Shown here in pieces: positions 1-7,954 of a DNA stretch of 17,400 bases (positions are counted from its first letter, which is position 1; the number at the start of each line of letters is the position of its first letter). The position numbers and the translations under genes are program-made. Where the stretch lies: positions 1 to 17,400 of the forward strand of contig LRSK01000153.1 in assembly GCA_001563325.1 (NCBI GenBank). Direction: 5' to 3'. The notes under the pieces were generated by a model, which was not told the origin of the DNA, ran no database searches, and saw only the letters and a program-made list of their open reading frames with translations. The DNA is from Candidatus Thorarchaeota archaeon SMTZ1-83 (GTDB lineage: Archaea; Asgardarchaeota; Thorarchaeia; Thorarchaeales; Thorarchaeaceae).

Positions 1-997
1 CCCCTATGAGTTCAGGCTTCGTTCCTATTATTGTGTGACATGCATTGGTGAGATAATCGACAATCTCAATGTCCTCCGGGACCTCAAGTCCAGGTCGATA
101 GAAGAAGACCTCAGAGATTGCATCAAAGTGCCTGTCTGAGGATGCAACGTTGCTGAGAATTTCATCCAGCTCGGCCTCAATGGCATGAGAATCCTCGTCT
201 GGCAGGGTTCGCCGTTCGAGGTCAATCCTACAGTAGTCAGGATAGGTGCTCAGCTCTATTCCGCCTTGGATGAGAGAAGCATGTACGGAGGGCCGTCCTA
301 ACAGAGGATGACGTTCCTGATTCTGGAACCTGCGTTCTAGTTCATCCAAGGCAACCAGGACCTTACCGGCCTTTGTAATAGCATCTATCCCCACGTCAGA
401 GAGGCTTCCATGAGCCGCCTTCCCACGCACCTCAACCTTCGCCCATGCATATCCCCGATGAGCAATTATCACCTGCAAATCGGTGGGTTCGGTCACGATG
501 GCGGCATCTGCAGGGTATTCCTTGATGACCTCCTCGGTGCCGCGACTTGCGTATTCCTCATCTGCAACAAAGGCGAGAACCACGCTTCCTTCCAACTGGA
601 CGTTTGAACTGACTATACCTTGGATGGCTACTAGCATTGCAGCCAGACTGCCTTTCATGTCAAAGGCCCCCCTGCCGTACACCTTTCCGTCTCGGAACAC
701 AGGTTCAAGTGGCTCTATGTCCATGCCTGTGATACTGACGGTGTCGGTGTGACCGTTGAGCATCAGAGTCCGTCCGGCCCCGTTGCCCCTGAGGATTCCG
801 ATGACATTCTCTCTGCCCTCATCCAACTCTTGGTAGATTACTTCGAGTCCAATCCTTTCAAGATAATCGCCAATTTGATGGGCGATTCTCGATTCTCCAC
901 TACCACCCTTCACAAGGGAAGGATTGACGGACTCGATAGCAATCAGACTCTGCAGAATTGAGAGTAGATACGAATCATCCACTAAAAGGCCGCTCAT
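1..997 (-). CDS. M20 family metallopeptidase / deacylase (ArgE/DapE-like), 3' end outside window
   Basis: The reverse strand reads open from an ATG at 997 through the left edge (332 codons seen). It shows the classic M20 metal-site motifs in order: GHTDTV (H83, D85), GRGAFDMKG (D113), DEEYASRGTE (E147/E148), VTEPT (E170) and AAHGS (H196). These are the residues that hold two zinc or cobalt ions and the catalytic glutamate in acetylornithine deacetylase, succinyl-diaminopimelate desuccinylase and carboxypeptidase G2. The segment after HGS is the start of the lid/dimerisation domain. The start is supported by GGAGAG six to seven bases upstream. A cytosolic amidohydrolase acting on an N-acyl amino acid or dipeptide is expected. 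The exact substrate (ArgE, DapE, LysK-like or a peptidase) cannot be chosen, because family members overlap and the C-terminus is missing. No neighbour in the window points to arginine or lysine synthesis. Confidence 0.93.
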   Translation of the reverse strand, partial: MSGLLVDDSYLLSILQSLIAIESVNPSLVKGGSGESRIAHQIGDYLERIGLEVIYQELDEGRENVIGILRGNGAGRTLMLNGHTDTVSITGMDIEPLEPVFRDGKVYGRGAFDMKGSLAAMLVAIQGIVSSNVQLEGSVVLAFVADEEYASRGTEEVIKEYPADAAIVTEPTDLQVIIAHRGYAWAKVEVRGKAAHGSLSDVGIDAITKAGKVLVALDELERRFQNQERHPLLGRPSVHASLIQGGIELSTYPDYCRIDLERRTLPDEDSHAIEAELDEILSNVASSDRHFDAISEVFFYRPGLEVPEDIEIVDYLTNACHTIIGTKPELIG

Positions 998-1058
998 GCA
1001 AATCTCTCCATTTGATCAGATTCCATCGGCGTATTCGGAGTGACTCCTCTCCACTAGT

Positions 1059-1066
1059 CTTTATCG
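1059..1066 (-). promoter_or_regulatory. Candidate TATA box for the M20 peptidase gene
   Basis: The reverse strand reads CGATAAAG here, about 62 bases before the ATG at 997. An archaeal start site some 25 bases downstream of this box would leave a leader of roughly 35 to 40 bases containing the GGAGAG ribosome-binding site. The match to the archaeal TATA consensus is only fair, and no clear BRE is seen. Confidence 0.3.
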
Positions 1067-1125
1067 ATGAAAGAAAGGGAAACGGGAGTCTGTCAAATCC
1101 ATATCATTGACGACCGCGGCTCTTT

Positions 1126-1635
1126 CTAGGTGATCATCTTCTGGACCAACTTCGTTATCGCTGCAAGACCAATGAAGATTATTATTGTGACAACAGTGAG
1201 AGAACCAATGATGTCCCTGTTAGACGAGATGTGAAATGAACCAAGAACATGCGCTGGAGACGTATTATCCTCGTTGTTGTACACTACGAAGTAATATCCA
1301 TCAGAGTCTATGGTGGCACTCCAGCTAAGTGATTCCACGTCGTTCTGAATGAATATGTCTCCCGGGTAGCCGTCGCCACTGCTCCAGTGACTGTAGACCT
1401 CCTCAGACATCACATAGAAGTCAACATCATCAACAGATACGACCTCGAAACTGCCTTGGAGAGAATCATTCTCTACGCACCATATCTGGATGGGGGTATA
1501 CCCTCTGGCCTCGATAGATATGTCTTGGTAGTGGTCCACGGCGAAGCTCCCTGTGGTGAGGATGAGATAAGATGCTACTAGCGACACAGCAAATATGGGA
1601 AAAAGGAGGGCCCAGAACGAAGCTCTTCTAGCCAA
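1126..1635 (-). CDS. Small exported/membrane-anchored protein with two TM segments and a beta-rich outer domain
   Basis: This 169-residue protein has a hydrophobic N-terminal segment (about residues 8-28, signal anchor or signal peptide), an extracytoplasmic domain of about 110 residues, and a C-terminal hydrophobic segment (about 141-160) followed by a short KLVQK tail. The middle part has alternating hydrophobic strands and two features I associate with a widespread archaeal family of small surface proteins: a DVDFYVMSEEVYSHW stretch and a DSDGYYFVVYNNED stretch, which suggest a GOLD-like or jelly-roll beta sandwich. The start is TTG with GGTG-type complementarity a few bases upstream. A TATA-like CTATATTA lies about 45 bases upstream. 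No catalytic motif is seen and the function is unknown. It stands alone, with the IS element upstream and the peptidase gene downstream. Confidence 0.75.
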   Translation of the reverse strand: MARRASFWALLFPIFAVSLVASYLILTTGSFAVDHYQDISIEARGYTPIQIWCVENDSLQGSFEVVSVDDVDFYVMSEEVYSHWSSGDGYPGDIFIQNDVESLSWSATIDSDGYYFVVYNNEDNTSPAHVLGSFHISSNRDIIGSLTVVTIIIFIGLAAITKLVQKMIT

Positions 1636-1677
1636 CTATCAACACCACAGACGACGTCACTTGAACTGATTCTGAGT

Positions 1678-1685
1678 AATATAGC
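1678..1685 (-). promoter_or_regulatory. Candidate TATA box for the exported protein gene
   Basis: The reverse strand reads CTATATTA, about 43 bases before the TTG start at 1635. A start site about 25 bases downstream leaves a short leader with the ribosome-binding site. The box lies within 30 bases of the inferred right end of the tnpB element, so the insertion landed right behind this promoter. Confidence 0.45.
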
Positions 1686-1711
1686 CTTCCGTTTCCCGAA
1701 ACTTAAACAAG

Positions 1712-1731
1712 CCTGGACATCATGGTCCGGG
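1712..1731 (-). repeat. Hairpin at the right end of the tnpB element
   Basis: Read on the + strand, CCTGGAC (1712-1718) pairs with GTCCGGG (1725-1731), seven pairs including one G-T, around a six-base loop ATCATG. The tnpB stop codon (1720-1722) falls in the loop. IS200/IS605-family elements have subterminal hairpins at their ends, and the right-end region of tnpB usually also encodes the guide (omega) RNA, so a hairpin on the tnpB stop codon fits the right end of such an element. The exact cleavage site is not defined. Confidence 0.5.
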
Positions 1732-2931
1732 AATGATGTTCGGTTCCTGCTTCGCAGAGGTCCGCTCCGTGATTCCTAGGGAATCATAGAGGCTTACATC
1801 CTCTCCACAGGCGGTTTGAGTCTCCGGCAAACTGACGGCGACTAGATTCAATGCGGCATTCAGATCTCTGTCTATTGTCATCCCACACAATTCACAATGG
1901 TACTCTCTCTCTGAGAGTGAGAAATCCTTCTTCTTGTGTCCGCAGTTGGAGCATCTCTTTGAGGAAGGGAATGTTCTAGAGGCAGCTATGAGATGTGACC
2001 CATACCATGCGCACTTGTACTCCAGTTGCCTCCTGAACTCGTACATCCCCACATCCGCAAGAGCCCGTGCCAGCCTTCGGTTCTTAAGCATCCCTGACAC
2101 TCCAAGGTTCTCGATCACTATTCTGCTGTGGCTCTTGGCTAGATAGGTCGTCACCTTGTGCAGGGTGTCCTGTCGGATGTTGGAGATCTTCAGATGCATC
2201 TTGGCTAATCGAAGCCTTGTCTTCTCACGGTTCCTGCTACCTTTCTTCTTTCGGCTCAGGCCCTTTGATAGCCGTCTTAACTTCCGGAGTTGTTTTCCTA
2301 GAGCCCGGCTATTGGGAAAGACTGTGCCGTCAGAGAGGGTTGCCAGGGTCTTGACTCCGAGGTCTACTCCCACAGCGGGGCCCTCAACAGGAATAGGATC
2401 TGGAATCTCCACCTCTACCGTGATGGAAACAAACCACTTGTTAGCCCGTTTCCCAATCGTGACGGAGAGAATCCGTCCCTTGTAGTAGCTCTTCCTCTTC
2501 TCTTTAATTCGAATTCTACCGAGCCGCGGAAGTTGGATTTTTCGCCCCTTCAATCGAATGGTTCCAGTCAGTCTGAAACTGTCCCTGACACCTCTCCGCT
2601 TGAACCTCGGGAAGCCAACCTTCTGCCCGGTCTTCAGTCCTCGAATGAAGTATCTAAACGCTCTATCGAGGTCCCTTAATGCTTCCTGAGGTGCGCACTT
2701 GGAACATTAATACATCCAAGGAAATTGGGTCTTCTTAAGACTGTTCAACAGCTTATGTTGTTTCATTGCATCTGTGAACCGATCTGCTCCTTGATTCTCC
2801 CTGTACAACTTGATTCTCTGGTCAAGCCCCCAGTTGTAGGCAAAACGAACGACTCCTGCATGTTGGAGAAGAGAGGATCTCTGGGAGTTGTTGGGGTCAA
2901 GTTCGTATCGGTAGGCCTTGTGGACCAACAT
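1720..2931 (-). pseudogene. tnpB: TnpB (OrfB) of an IS200/IS605-type element, interrupted by one in-frame stop
   Basis: The same frame runs from ATG 2931 to the stop at 1720, about 403 codons, the normal TnpB length, but carries one TAA at 2707-2709 (codon 75). Before it, the typical N-terminus MLVHKAYRYELDPNN continues to FPWMY. After it, the frame resumes with SKCAPQEALRDLDRAFRYF, which is standard TnpB sequence. The nuclease part is intact: RuvC-I in VGVDLGVKTLA (D190), RuvC-II in VIENLGVSGML (E274), a zinc ribbon CSNC...CELC (C327, C330, C346, C349) and RuvC-III in DRDLNAALNL (D354 or D356). TnpB is an RNA-guided DNA endonuclease that helps keep the element in place. No tnpA is present, so this is an IS1341-like tnpB-only element. 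One nonsense change in an otherwise well-kept gene suggests recent inactivation, a sequencing error, or read-through. A second polypeptide could only begin at weak codons such as TTG 2553. Confidence 0.85.
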
Positions 2932-3001
2932 GAGAATCAGAGTGTTGTCTTGATGAGGGTATTAAAGGACATACGAATTCAAAGGGGTATCAAGATAGGA
3001 A

Positions 3002-3027
3002 CTAGATGAATGTCCATGATTGTCTAG
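3002..3027. repeat. Possible left-end hairpin of the tnpB element
   Basis: CTAGA (3002-3006) and TCTAG (3023-3027) are complementary, and ATG/CAT within the loop can also pair. The inner part (CCATGATTGTC on the + strand) resembles CCATGATGTCC on the minus strand of the right-end hairpin. It lies about 70 bases upstream of tnpB, where a left end is expected. The support is weak. Confidence 0.25.
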
Positions 3028-3066
3028 GATTTCTGCGGCTGCTACACCCGCTCTGAGTCCGAATAG

Positions 3067-5085
3067 TCACGTCTTCTCCGCCTGTTCACGACGCCGTTGG
3101 GCCGCCATGAGACCCAGAATCTCAGCCTCAATCTGCTCAGTTGTGAAATGCTTCCTTCTGATAGCTCCGGTAGGGCAGACAACCTGACATTTGCCGCAGC
3201 CAGTACACAAGAGCGAATTGACTTCAGCAAGCTGTGGCCCTGTATCACGATCACACATTGAGATTGCAGCGTATGGACACACTTTCTCACATAGACCACA
3301 GCCAATACATAGATCCTCTTCCACGACGGCCTTGTCCATCTGGACTCGGACTGTGCCCTTCAGTACGTGAGAAGCGGCTGCACTGGCCGCAGCCTTGGCA
3401 TCTGCAACACTAGCTGGAATGTCCTTTGGACTCTGGCATGCTCCGGCAATGTACACACCCCTCGATTTTGTGTTGACTGGTTCCAGTTTGGGATGCAGCT
3501 CCTTCATGAATCCCCCTTCACTCCTGTCTACTCCGAGCATGTGGGCAAGCTCTGCCGCACCTGGAGAGGGATCGACTGCCATTGTTAGAACGACAAGATC
3601 GAAGTTCAAACGCAACAAGGCGCCCGAACCCTGGTCGAAGACTGTGAAACTGATTGTGCCGTCCTCCTCTTCGGTCATGTCCCCGGGAAAGCCGCGCACA
3701 AACCGCACTCCACTCTCTCTCACTCGTCCGTAGAACTGCTCGTACTCTTTGCCTCCTGCCCGCAGTTCATGATAGATTATCCATTGCTCTACATCACCGA
3801 GCAGCCTAGTAGTCATTTCTGCGTGGCGAAGTGTATACATGCATCCGAAGTTGCAGCACCACGGTCGACACTTCTCGTCCCTTGAGCCTGCGCAGTTGAT
3901 ATATGCAATCCTTTTCGGAGGTTCCTCAAACTCGGGGGGCAGGAGAACCTTGCCCTCACTGGGCCCGACAAGGCTCAGAATCCTACCATACTGACCGGCA
4001 GTGATGACCCTATTGTATTTCCCACCACCGTATTCAGGCAGTTCTTCTATGCCAACCTCTTCGAATCCCGTTGCAGCGACCACTGCACCGACCGTGAGCT
4101 CAGTTTCCTCAGCCTCTACTTCATATGAGATAGCATCACGGGGACATTTCTCAGCACATATGCTGCAACCATCTGTCCAGTGTAGACAGGATTCCTTGTC
4201 AAGGAAGTAGACTCCAGGGACTGCCTGTGGGAATGGTTTGTAGACTGCCTTCCTCTCACCCAGTCCCAGATTCCATTCGTCGTATCCCGTGGCTGGGCAG
4301 TTACGCTCGCAAGCTCCACAGTTTATACAGGTTTCTGGATCCACGTATCTGGGCTTCTTCAGGACACGCACCTTGAAGTTGCCATAATCACGTTCAACGT
4401 GGAGAACCTCTGAGTAGGACAGCAGTTCTATGTTCTTGTGACGCTCGACCGCCGAGAGTTTGGGAGATAGGATACACATGGAGCAGTCGAGAGTTGGAAA
4501 TGTCTTCTCAAGCCTAGCCATGTAACCCCCTATTGACGTATACCTCTCTACTAGATACACCTTGATGTCTTTGTCTGCAAGGTCGAGCGCGCACTGAATG
4601 CCTGCGATTCCGGCCCCTATGACCATCGCGCTCTTCTCGACAGGATACTCCTCATATCCTATGTCCTCAAGAGTCTTGGCACGCTCAATCGCTGCGGCGA
4701 CCAGATCATATGCAACCTTGTATGCCTCCTCAGGCTTGTCATCATGTACCCATGTATCGTGCTCTCTAAGATTTGCCTGGGCAAGTCTGAATGCGTTCAC
4801 GCCGTTCTCTTCAAGAATCTCTCTGAAGAGCTGCTCATGCAGTTTGGGAGTGCATGCCCCAATCACAACACCCGTCAGTTCATGGTCCCGAATTGCCTTG
4901 GCAATGGTGTCCTGTCCATCCTTTGAACATGTAAACATGTTAGTGGTGGAATGCACAACTCCGGGGTAATCCTTGAACTCACGCGCAAGCTTTCTAACGT
5001 CTATGACTCCGCCGATGTTTGTCCCACAGCTGCATATGAAGACGCCAATTCTCTGTTCTTGCTTCTTGCTCTTCTTCTTGGCCAT
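3067..5085 (-). CDS. hdrA: HdrA-type FAD and iron-sulfur subunit of a heterodisulfide reductase-like complex
   Basis: This 672-residue protein is a full-length HdrA. In order: an N-terminal cluster domain (CSCG at 18-21, C53, C78), the thioredoxin-reductase-like FAD domain with GAGIAG (157-162), CSMC (201-204), an inserted ferredoxin domain (CINCGACERNCP 253-264 plus C300, C307, C310, C314), and two C-terminal [4Fe-4S] motifs (CIGCGLCEKVCP 593-604 and CTGCGKCQVVCP 627-638). HdrA carries the FAD that bifurcates electrons between a low-potential acceptor and a disulfide in methanogens and many other anaerobes. The segment that usually reads C-x(11-12)-C-x3-CC is altered here (C398, C406, C410, C411, G414, C415). 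It is the last gene of the six-gene operon. Its ATG directly abuts the stop of the mvhD-like gene, with GGAGGTG and GGAAGAG upstream. It is one of three HdrA paralogues here and the most complete. Confidence 0.95.
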   Translation of the reverse strand: MAKKKSKKQEQRIGVFICSCGTNIGGVIDVRKLAREFKDYPGVVHSTTNMFTCSKDGQDTIAKAIRDHELTGVVIGACTPKLHEQLFREILEENGVNAFRLAQANLREHDTWVHDDKPEEAYKVAYDLVAAAIERAKTLEDIGYEEYPVEKSAMVIGAGIAGIQCALDLADKDIKVYLVERYTSIGGYMARLEKTFPTLDCSMCILSPKLSAVERHKNIELLSYSEVLHVERDYGNFKVRVLKKPRYVDPETCINCGACERNCPATGYDEWNLGLGERKAVYKPFPQAVPGVYFLDKESCLHWTDGCSICAEKCPRDAISYEVEAEETELTVGAVVAATGFEEVGIEELPEYGGGKYNRVITAGQYGRILSLVGPSEGKVLLPPEFEEPPKRIAYINCAGSRDEKCRPWCCNFGCMYTLRHAEMTTRLLGDVEQWIIYHELRAGGKEYEQFYGRVRESGVRFVRGFPGDMTEEEDGTISFTVFDQGSGALLRLNFDLVVLTMAVDPSPGAAELAHMLGVDRSEGGFMKELHPKLEPVNTKSRGVYIAGACQSPKDIPASVADAKAAASAAASHVLKGTVRVQMDKAVVEEDLCIGCGLCEKVCPYAAISMCDRDTGPQLAEVNSLLCTGCGKCQVVCPTGAIRRKHFTTEQIEAEILGLMAAQRRREQAEKT

Positions 5086-6000
5086 CTACTCTTCCACCTC
5101 CAGTTTCCCTCTGAGAGGGCTCGGCCCCAGTTCTTCTATTCGATGTACGAACTCCGTCACTATCTCTGAAAACTTGATCCCCATCGCAGCAGATGCAAAA
5201 TCGATGTGAAGTCTGCCCCCAAGACCTATACCCTCGAAGACCTGCTTCCAGAAATGCACAAAGTCATACTGCATGAAATTGCCCGCTAGCTCATCGTCGC
5301 CTCCGTAGTGGCACTCGCTAAGCAGACAACCTGTCACAAGCACGCCATCTGCGCCGTTCTGCATCGCAGTCATGATATGGAATGGCTCAACGGCACCGCT
5401 ACACGGTACACGGATGGTCCGGATGTTCGCAGGATAATGGAGATGCATCAGACCAGCAAGGTCGGCCGCAGCGTGTGAACACTCCCAACAGACGAAGCAG
5501 ATTATGAACGGCTCCCAGTCAGAGACTTCGGCCGCAGGCGGCGGAACCACTTCACCGATGATAGCTGGCAGATTGTACTGCTTCTCAAGTGTAAGGCAGT
5601 CTTCAGGGCAGATCTCAACACACTTGTTGCAAGCAATGCATTTGTCCTGCATCCAGCTAATCGATCCGTAGCCAGAGAGACCCGTTGGTACTGAGATTGC
5701 CTGCACATCGCCATTCTGTTGTAGATGCTGAAGGAGAGAAACGAGAGCCGCCCTATTCTTGGATCTGTAGCCATCTTCTGGGATGGTGGCAACCAGGAAT
5801 TCAGGAAGGCTCAATGTCAACTCGATGTCGAGTGCATCGACCTCGCAGACATCCATACACTTCTTGCATGCACTACAGGTCTGTGGCTTGTAGACAATTG
5901 TCCCGAAGCCTTCGACCTTGTCAGGAACTTCGATTATCTCAGTGGGAGTCTGGACTGCAATCTCACGCAGCTTGTGAATGAAATCTTCTCGTTTAGTCAT
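5086..6000 (-). CDS. mvhD: MvhD-type [2Fe-2S] electron-transfer subunit with two N-terminal [4Fe-4S] modules
   Basis: This 304-residue protein has two related ferredoxin modules, CSACKKCMDVC (42-52) and CIACNKCVEICP (121-132), followed by an MvhD/FlpD domain with C168, C171, C174, VPCSG (C200), ADGVLVTGC (C225) and C230. MvhD passes electrons from a dehydrogenase or hydrogenase to HdrA. The usual MvhD is about 140 residues, so this is an enlarged version. I chose ATG 6000 over an in-frame start at 6042 because GGAGGTG lies seven bases upstream of it and homology begins near it; the longer start would overlap the preceding gene far more. It overlaps the qmoB-like gene by eight bases and abuts hdrA. 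The two modules look like an internal duplication about 79 residues apart. The partner that feeds it electrons is not in the window. The symbol refers to the C-terminal domain only. Confidence 0.88.
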   Translation of the reverse strand: MTKREDFIHKLREIAVQTPTEIIEVPDKVEGFGTIVYKPQTCSACKKCMDVCEVDALDIELTLSLPEFLVATIPEDGYRSKNRAALVSLLQHLQQNGDVQAISVPTGLSGYGSISWMQDKCIACNKCVEICPEDCLTLEKQYNLPAIIGEVVPPPAAEVSDWEPFIICFVCWECSHAAADLAGLMHLHYPANIRTIRVPCSGAVEPFHIMTAMQNGADGVLVTGCLLSECHYGGDDELAGNFMQYDFVHFWKQVFEGIGLGGRLHIDFASAAMGIKFSEIVTEFVHRIEELGPSPLRGKLEVEE

Positions 6001-7954
6001 GACTGCCCACCTCCTGTTGCATCTTATTTGGAAGTGCTGCAATCATGTACGTGGCCCGTACGCGTTCCGGATCCTGCCCTATCTCCCGTAACATTTCCCT
6101 AGTGAAGCTCACTACGAGCTCTGACAAATGGTCGCCGGTCCGGTGATGACAGCCAGCTGGTGGGCAGTGTGCCAGAATGACTTGCTCTGCTCCAACGACC
6201 AGCCCCTTAAGGATCTCAATCGGTGACACCATTCCGGCGCAGGGAAACTGGATGACATATGATCCAGTTGGATACTCCTTCCCGGCAAAACCAGCTTGGT
6301 CAATTGAGGCATTGGCACACTCGCTACAGGCGAACACAAATGTGAAGGGCCTCTTGCCCTCGAGTCGCCTATGGGTTTCGGCAATCGTTTCAAACCTGGC
6401 GAACCAGCTCTCCTTGCTATGAGATTGGAACTCGATTGCTCTTGTCGGACATGCCGATACGCATATTCCGCAGAACTCGCAATGCGAAGGAATGTGCACT
6501 ATGCGATCATCGATCAGTCGCAGGGCATCGTTCGGACATGTGTCCAAGCAGGCTTTGCACAAGTCACAGGTTTCCTCGTCGATGACAGGTATCCATCCAG
6601 ACCGCTTCAGAGGTGAGCGAACAATCTTGAAAGCTTCGAGTGCGGCGTTCTGAGCAGATGACAGAGTATCAACAAGCCCCATTGGCATGTGCGCGTTCCC
6701 TGCGACAAATACCCCTCTTCTGGACGTCTGTACTGGCTTCATCTTGCTGTAGCGAATCTCGATGAAACCATTCTCATTCAAATTCAGGCCAAGTGACTTA
6801 GAGACCCCTTCGTTACTGCTGGATGGGCCTATCACTGGAAAGACTGCAATGGTGTCCACTGTCACCTCCCGGTCCAGAGATTCGAGAGAGTTCGCAATAC
6901 GACAAGTCAATCCCAGATCCGTTTCCTTCACACGTTTGATGCTTCCTCGAATGAAGATCACACCAGAGTCGCGTGCAGCGCGGTAGAGGTTCTCATCTTC
7001 AGTTCTGATGTCTGTATGTGCGACGAACACAGTGTTCCCCCGTAGAGATAGTTCTCTAGCGCTTCTGAGAAGATGGGACCCCTCAACTGAGGCCAGAGGG
7101 CTTTCCGGATCAACAGCGACCAAGATGCTTCGACGCTTCTTTCCCTCCTTCCGAGGACTGTTGAGAAGGTCATGTAGAGACACGGTCCGCTCAGACTTAC
7201 CGTGAAGAAACTTCTTGGCAATCTGTGGTAAGAAATGCTCTGCACCCGTGGCGACTATGATTGCACCACACTCTTGGGAAGTCGTGGTTCCATCTTGGTT
7301 GGCCCATGTGACCTCGTATGACCCCACCTGACCAGTCAGTTCACTGATTACACCCTGCATTCTCTGAACCTTTGAGAGACCCTTCTGAAGGGTCTTCAGC
7401 AGGTCATGCAGAGATTCCGAATCGGCAATGAATCGGTAATCTTTCAAGTACGAGTCCTCTCGCATACCGAGAGGCTCTAAGAGAGTTACCTTGATTCCCA
7501 ATCTACTCAAGTCGAATGCCGCCTTCAGACCGGCTATGCCACCGCCAATGACCAGAATCTCATCCACCGTTGTTTCTGTGAACTTCGTTGTGGGCTCAAG
7601 GTAGTCCAATCTCACCGCGGCATCAGACAGGAGAACTATCGCTTTGTATGTGGCTGAATCCTTCTCCTTGGCATGGACCCATGCTATCTGCTCCCTTATT
7701 GGAACGAAGGAAACAAGTTCACTCTTGACATGGTGCCTCACAGGAATACCAAGAGTCTGGGAGCTGCAGGCACCTATCACAATAGAGTCTTCTCTAGATG
7801 CGCTCTGTCCAAGTGCTTCAAGCCCCTCCTTAAGACAAAGATCATGGACAATCTCGATACTGTCGAAGACTCCCTTCAACTCCTTCGTTATCCGTTTGAA
7901 GTCCAGCACTTGATCAATGGTCTTGTTGCAGGTGCAGAGGTACAGACGCTTCAT
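5993..7954 (-). CDS. QmoB-like HdrA-MvhD fusion flavoprotein
   Basis: This 653-residue protein has an HdrA-type N-terminal domain (LCTCN, C7 and C9, then C40 and C63), an FAD domain with GGGIAG (137-142) and VFVAGNAHMP (416-424), two [4Fe-4S] motifs (CDLCKACLDTCP 463-474 and CEFCGICVSACP 492-503), and a C-terminal MvhD-like domain (C543, C546, PCAG C572, C597, C602). The combination of HdrA plus a fused MvhD domain is that of QmoB, which is longer in sulfate reducers. The central ferredoxin insert, the CxxC beside the FAD and the cysteine-rich CxGSRD segment of HdrA are all absent, so it holds fewer clusters than its neighbours. It overlaps the upstream gene by ATGA and the downstream gene by eight bases, so the subunits are probably made in fixed ratio. 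The Qmo assignment rests on domain order, not on an alignment. Confidence 0.85.
   Translation of the reverse strand: MKRLYLCTCNKTIDQVLDFKRITKELKGVFDSIEIVHDLCLKEGLEALGQSASREDSIVIGACSSQTLGIPVRHHVKSELVSFVPIREQIAWVHAKEKDSATYKAIVLLSDAAVRLDYLEPTTKFTETTVDEILVIGGGIAGLKAAFDLSRLGIKVTLLEPLGMREDSYLKDYRFIADSESLHDLLKTLQKGLSKVQRMQGVISELTGQVGSYEVTWANQDGTTTSQECGAIIVATGAEHFLPQIAKKFLHGKSERTVSLHDLLNSPRKEGKKRRSILVAVDPESPLASVEGSHLLRSARELSLRGNTVFVAHTDIRTEDENLYRAARDSGVIFIRGSIKRVKETDLGLTCRIANSLESLDREVTVDTIAVFPVIGPSSSNEGVSKSLGLNLNENGFIEIRYSKMKPVQTSRRGVFVAGNAHMPMGLVDTLSSAQNAALEAFKIVRSPLKRSGWIPVIDEETCDLCKACLDTCPNDALRLIDDRIVHIPSHCEFCGICVSACPTRAIEFQSHSKESWFARFETIAETHRRLEGKRPFTFVFACSECANASIDQAGFAGKEYPTGSYVIQFPCAGMVSPIEILKGLVVGAEQVILAHCPPAGCHHRTGDHLSELVVSFTREMLREIGQDPERVRATYMIAALPNKMQQEVGSHD

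Larger units (their letters stand above)
1712..3027 (-). mobile_element. IS200/IS605-group tnpB-only element, approximate limits
   Basis: The element is defined by tnpB and by hairpins beyond both ends of the gene: the right-end hairpin at 1712-1731 and a candidate left-end hairpin at 3002-3027, where CTAGA and TCTAG can pair around a 16-base loop. It lies in the gap between the 3' end of the hdr operon (3067) and the promoter of the small exported protein gene, so it disrupts no gene. No transposase is encoded, and mobility would need a TnpA supplied from elsewhere. Limits are inferred; no target duplication is expected for this group. Confidence 0.45.

Noticed and set aside
28..225. 65-codon reverse frame at the left edge
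   Set aside because: It lies within the M20 peptidase gene in another frame; the peptidase motifs decide the real frame.
2949..2994. CTTGAT...ATCAAG inverted repeat upstream of tnpB
   Set aside because: Six-base arms 34 bases apart are expected by chance, and nothing links them to the element end.
3042..3305. 87-codon reverse frame overlapping the end of hdrA
   Set aside because: It lies in another frame of the hdrA ferredoxin region, and its composition is explained by that gene.
5993..6042. Longer start for the mvhD-like gene at 6042
   Set aside because: It would overlap the upstream gene by 50 bases, and the extra residues have no family match, whereas ATG 6000 has GGAGGTG at good spacing.
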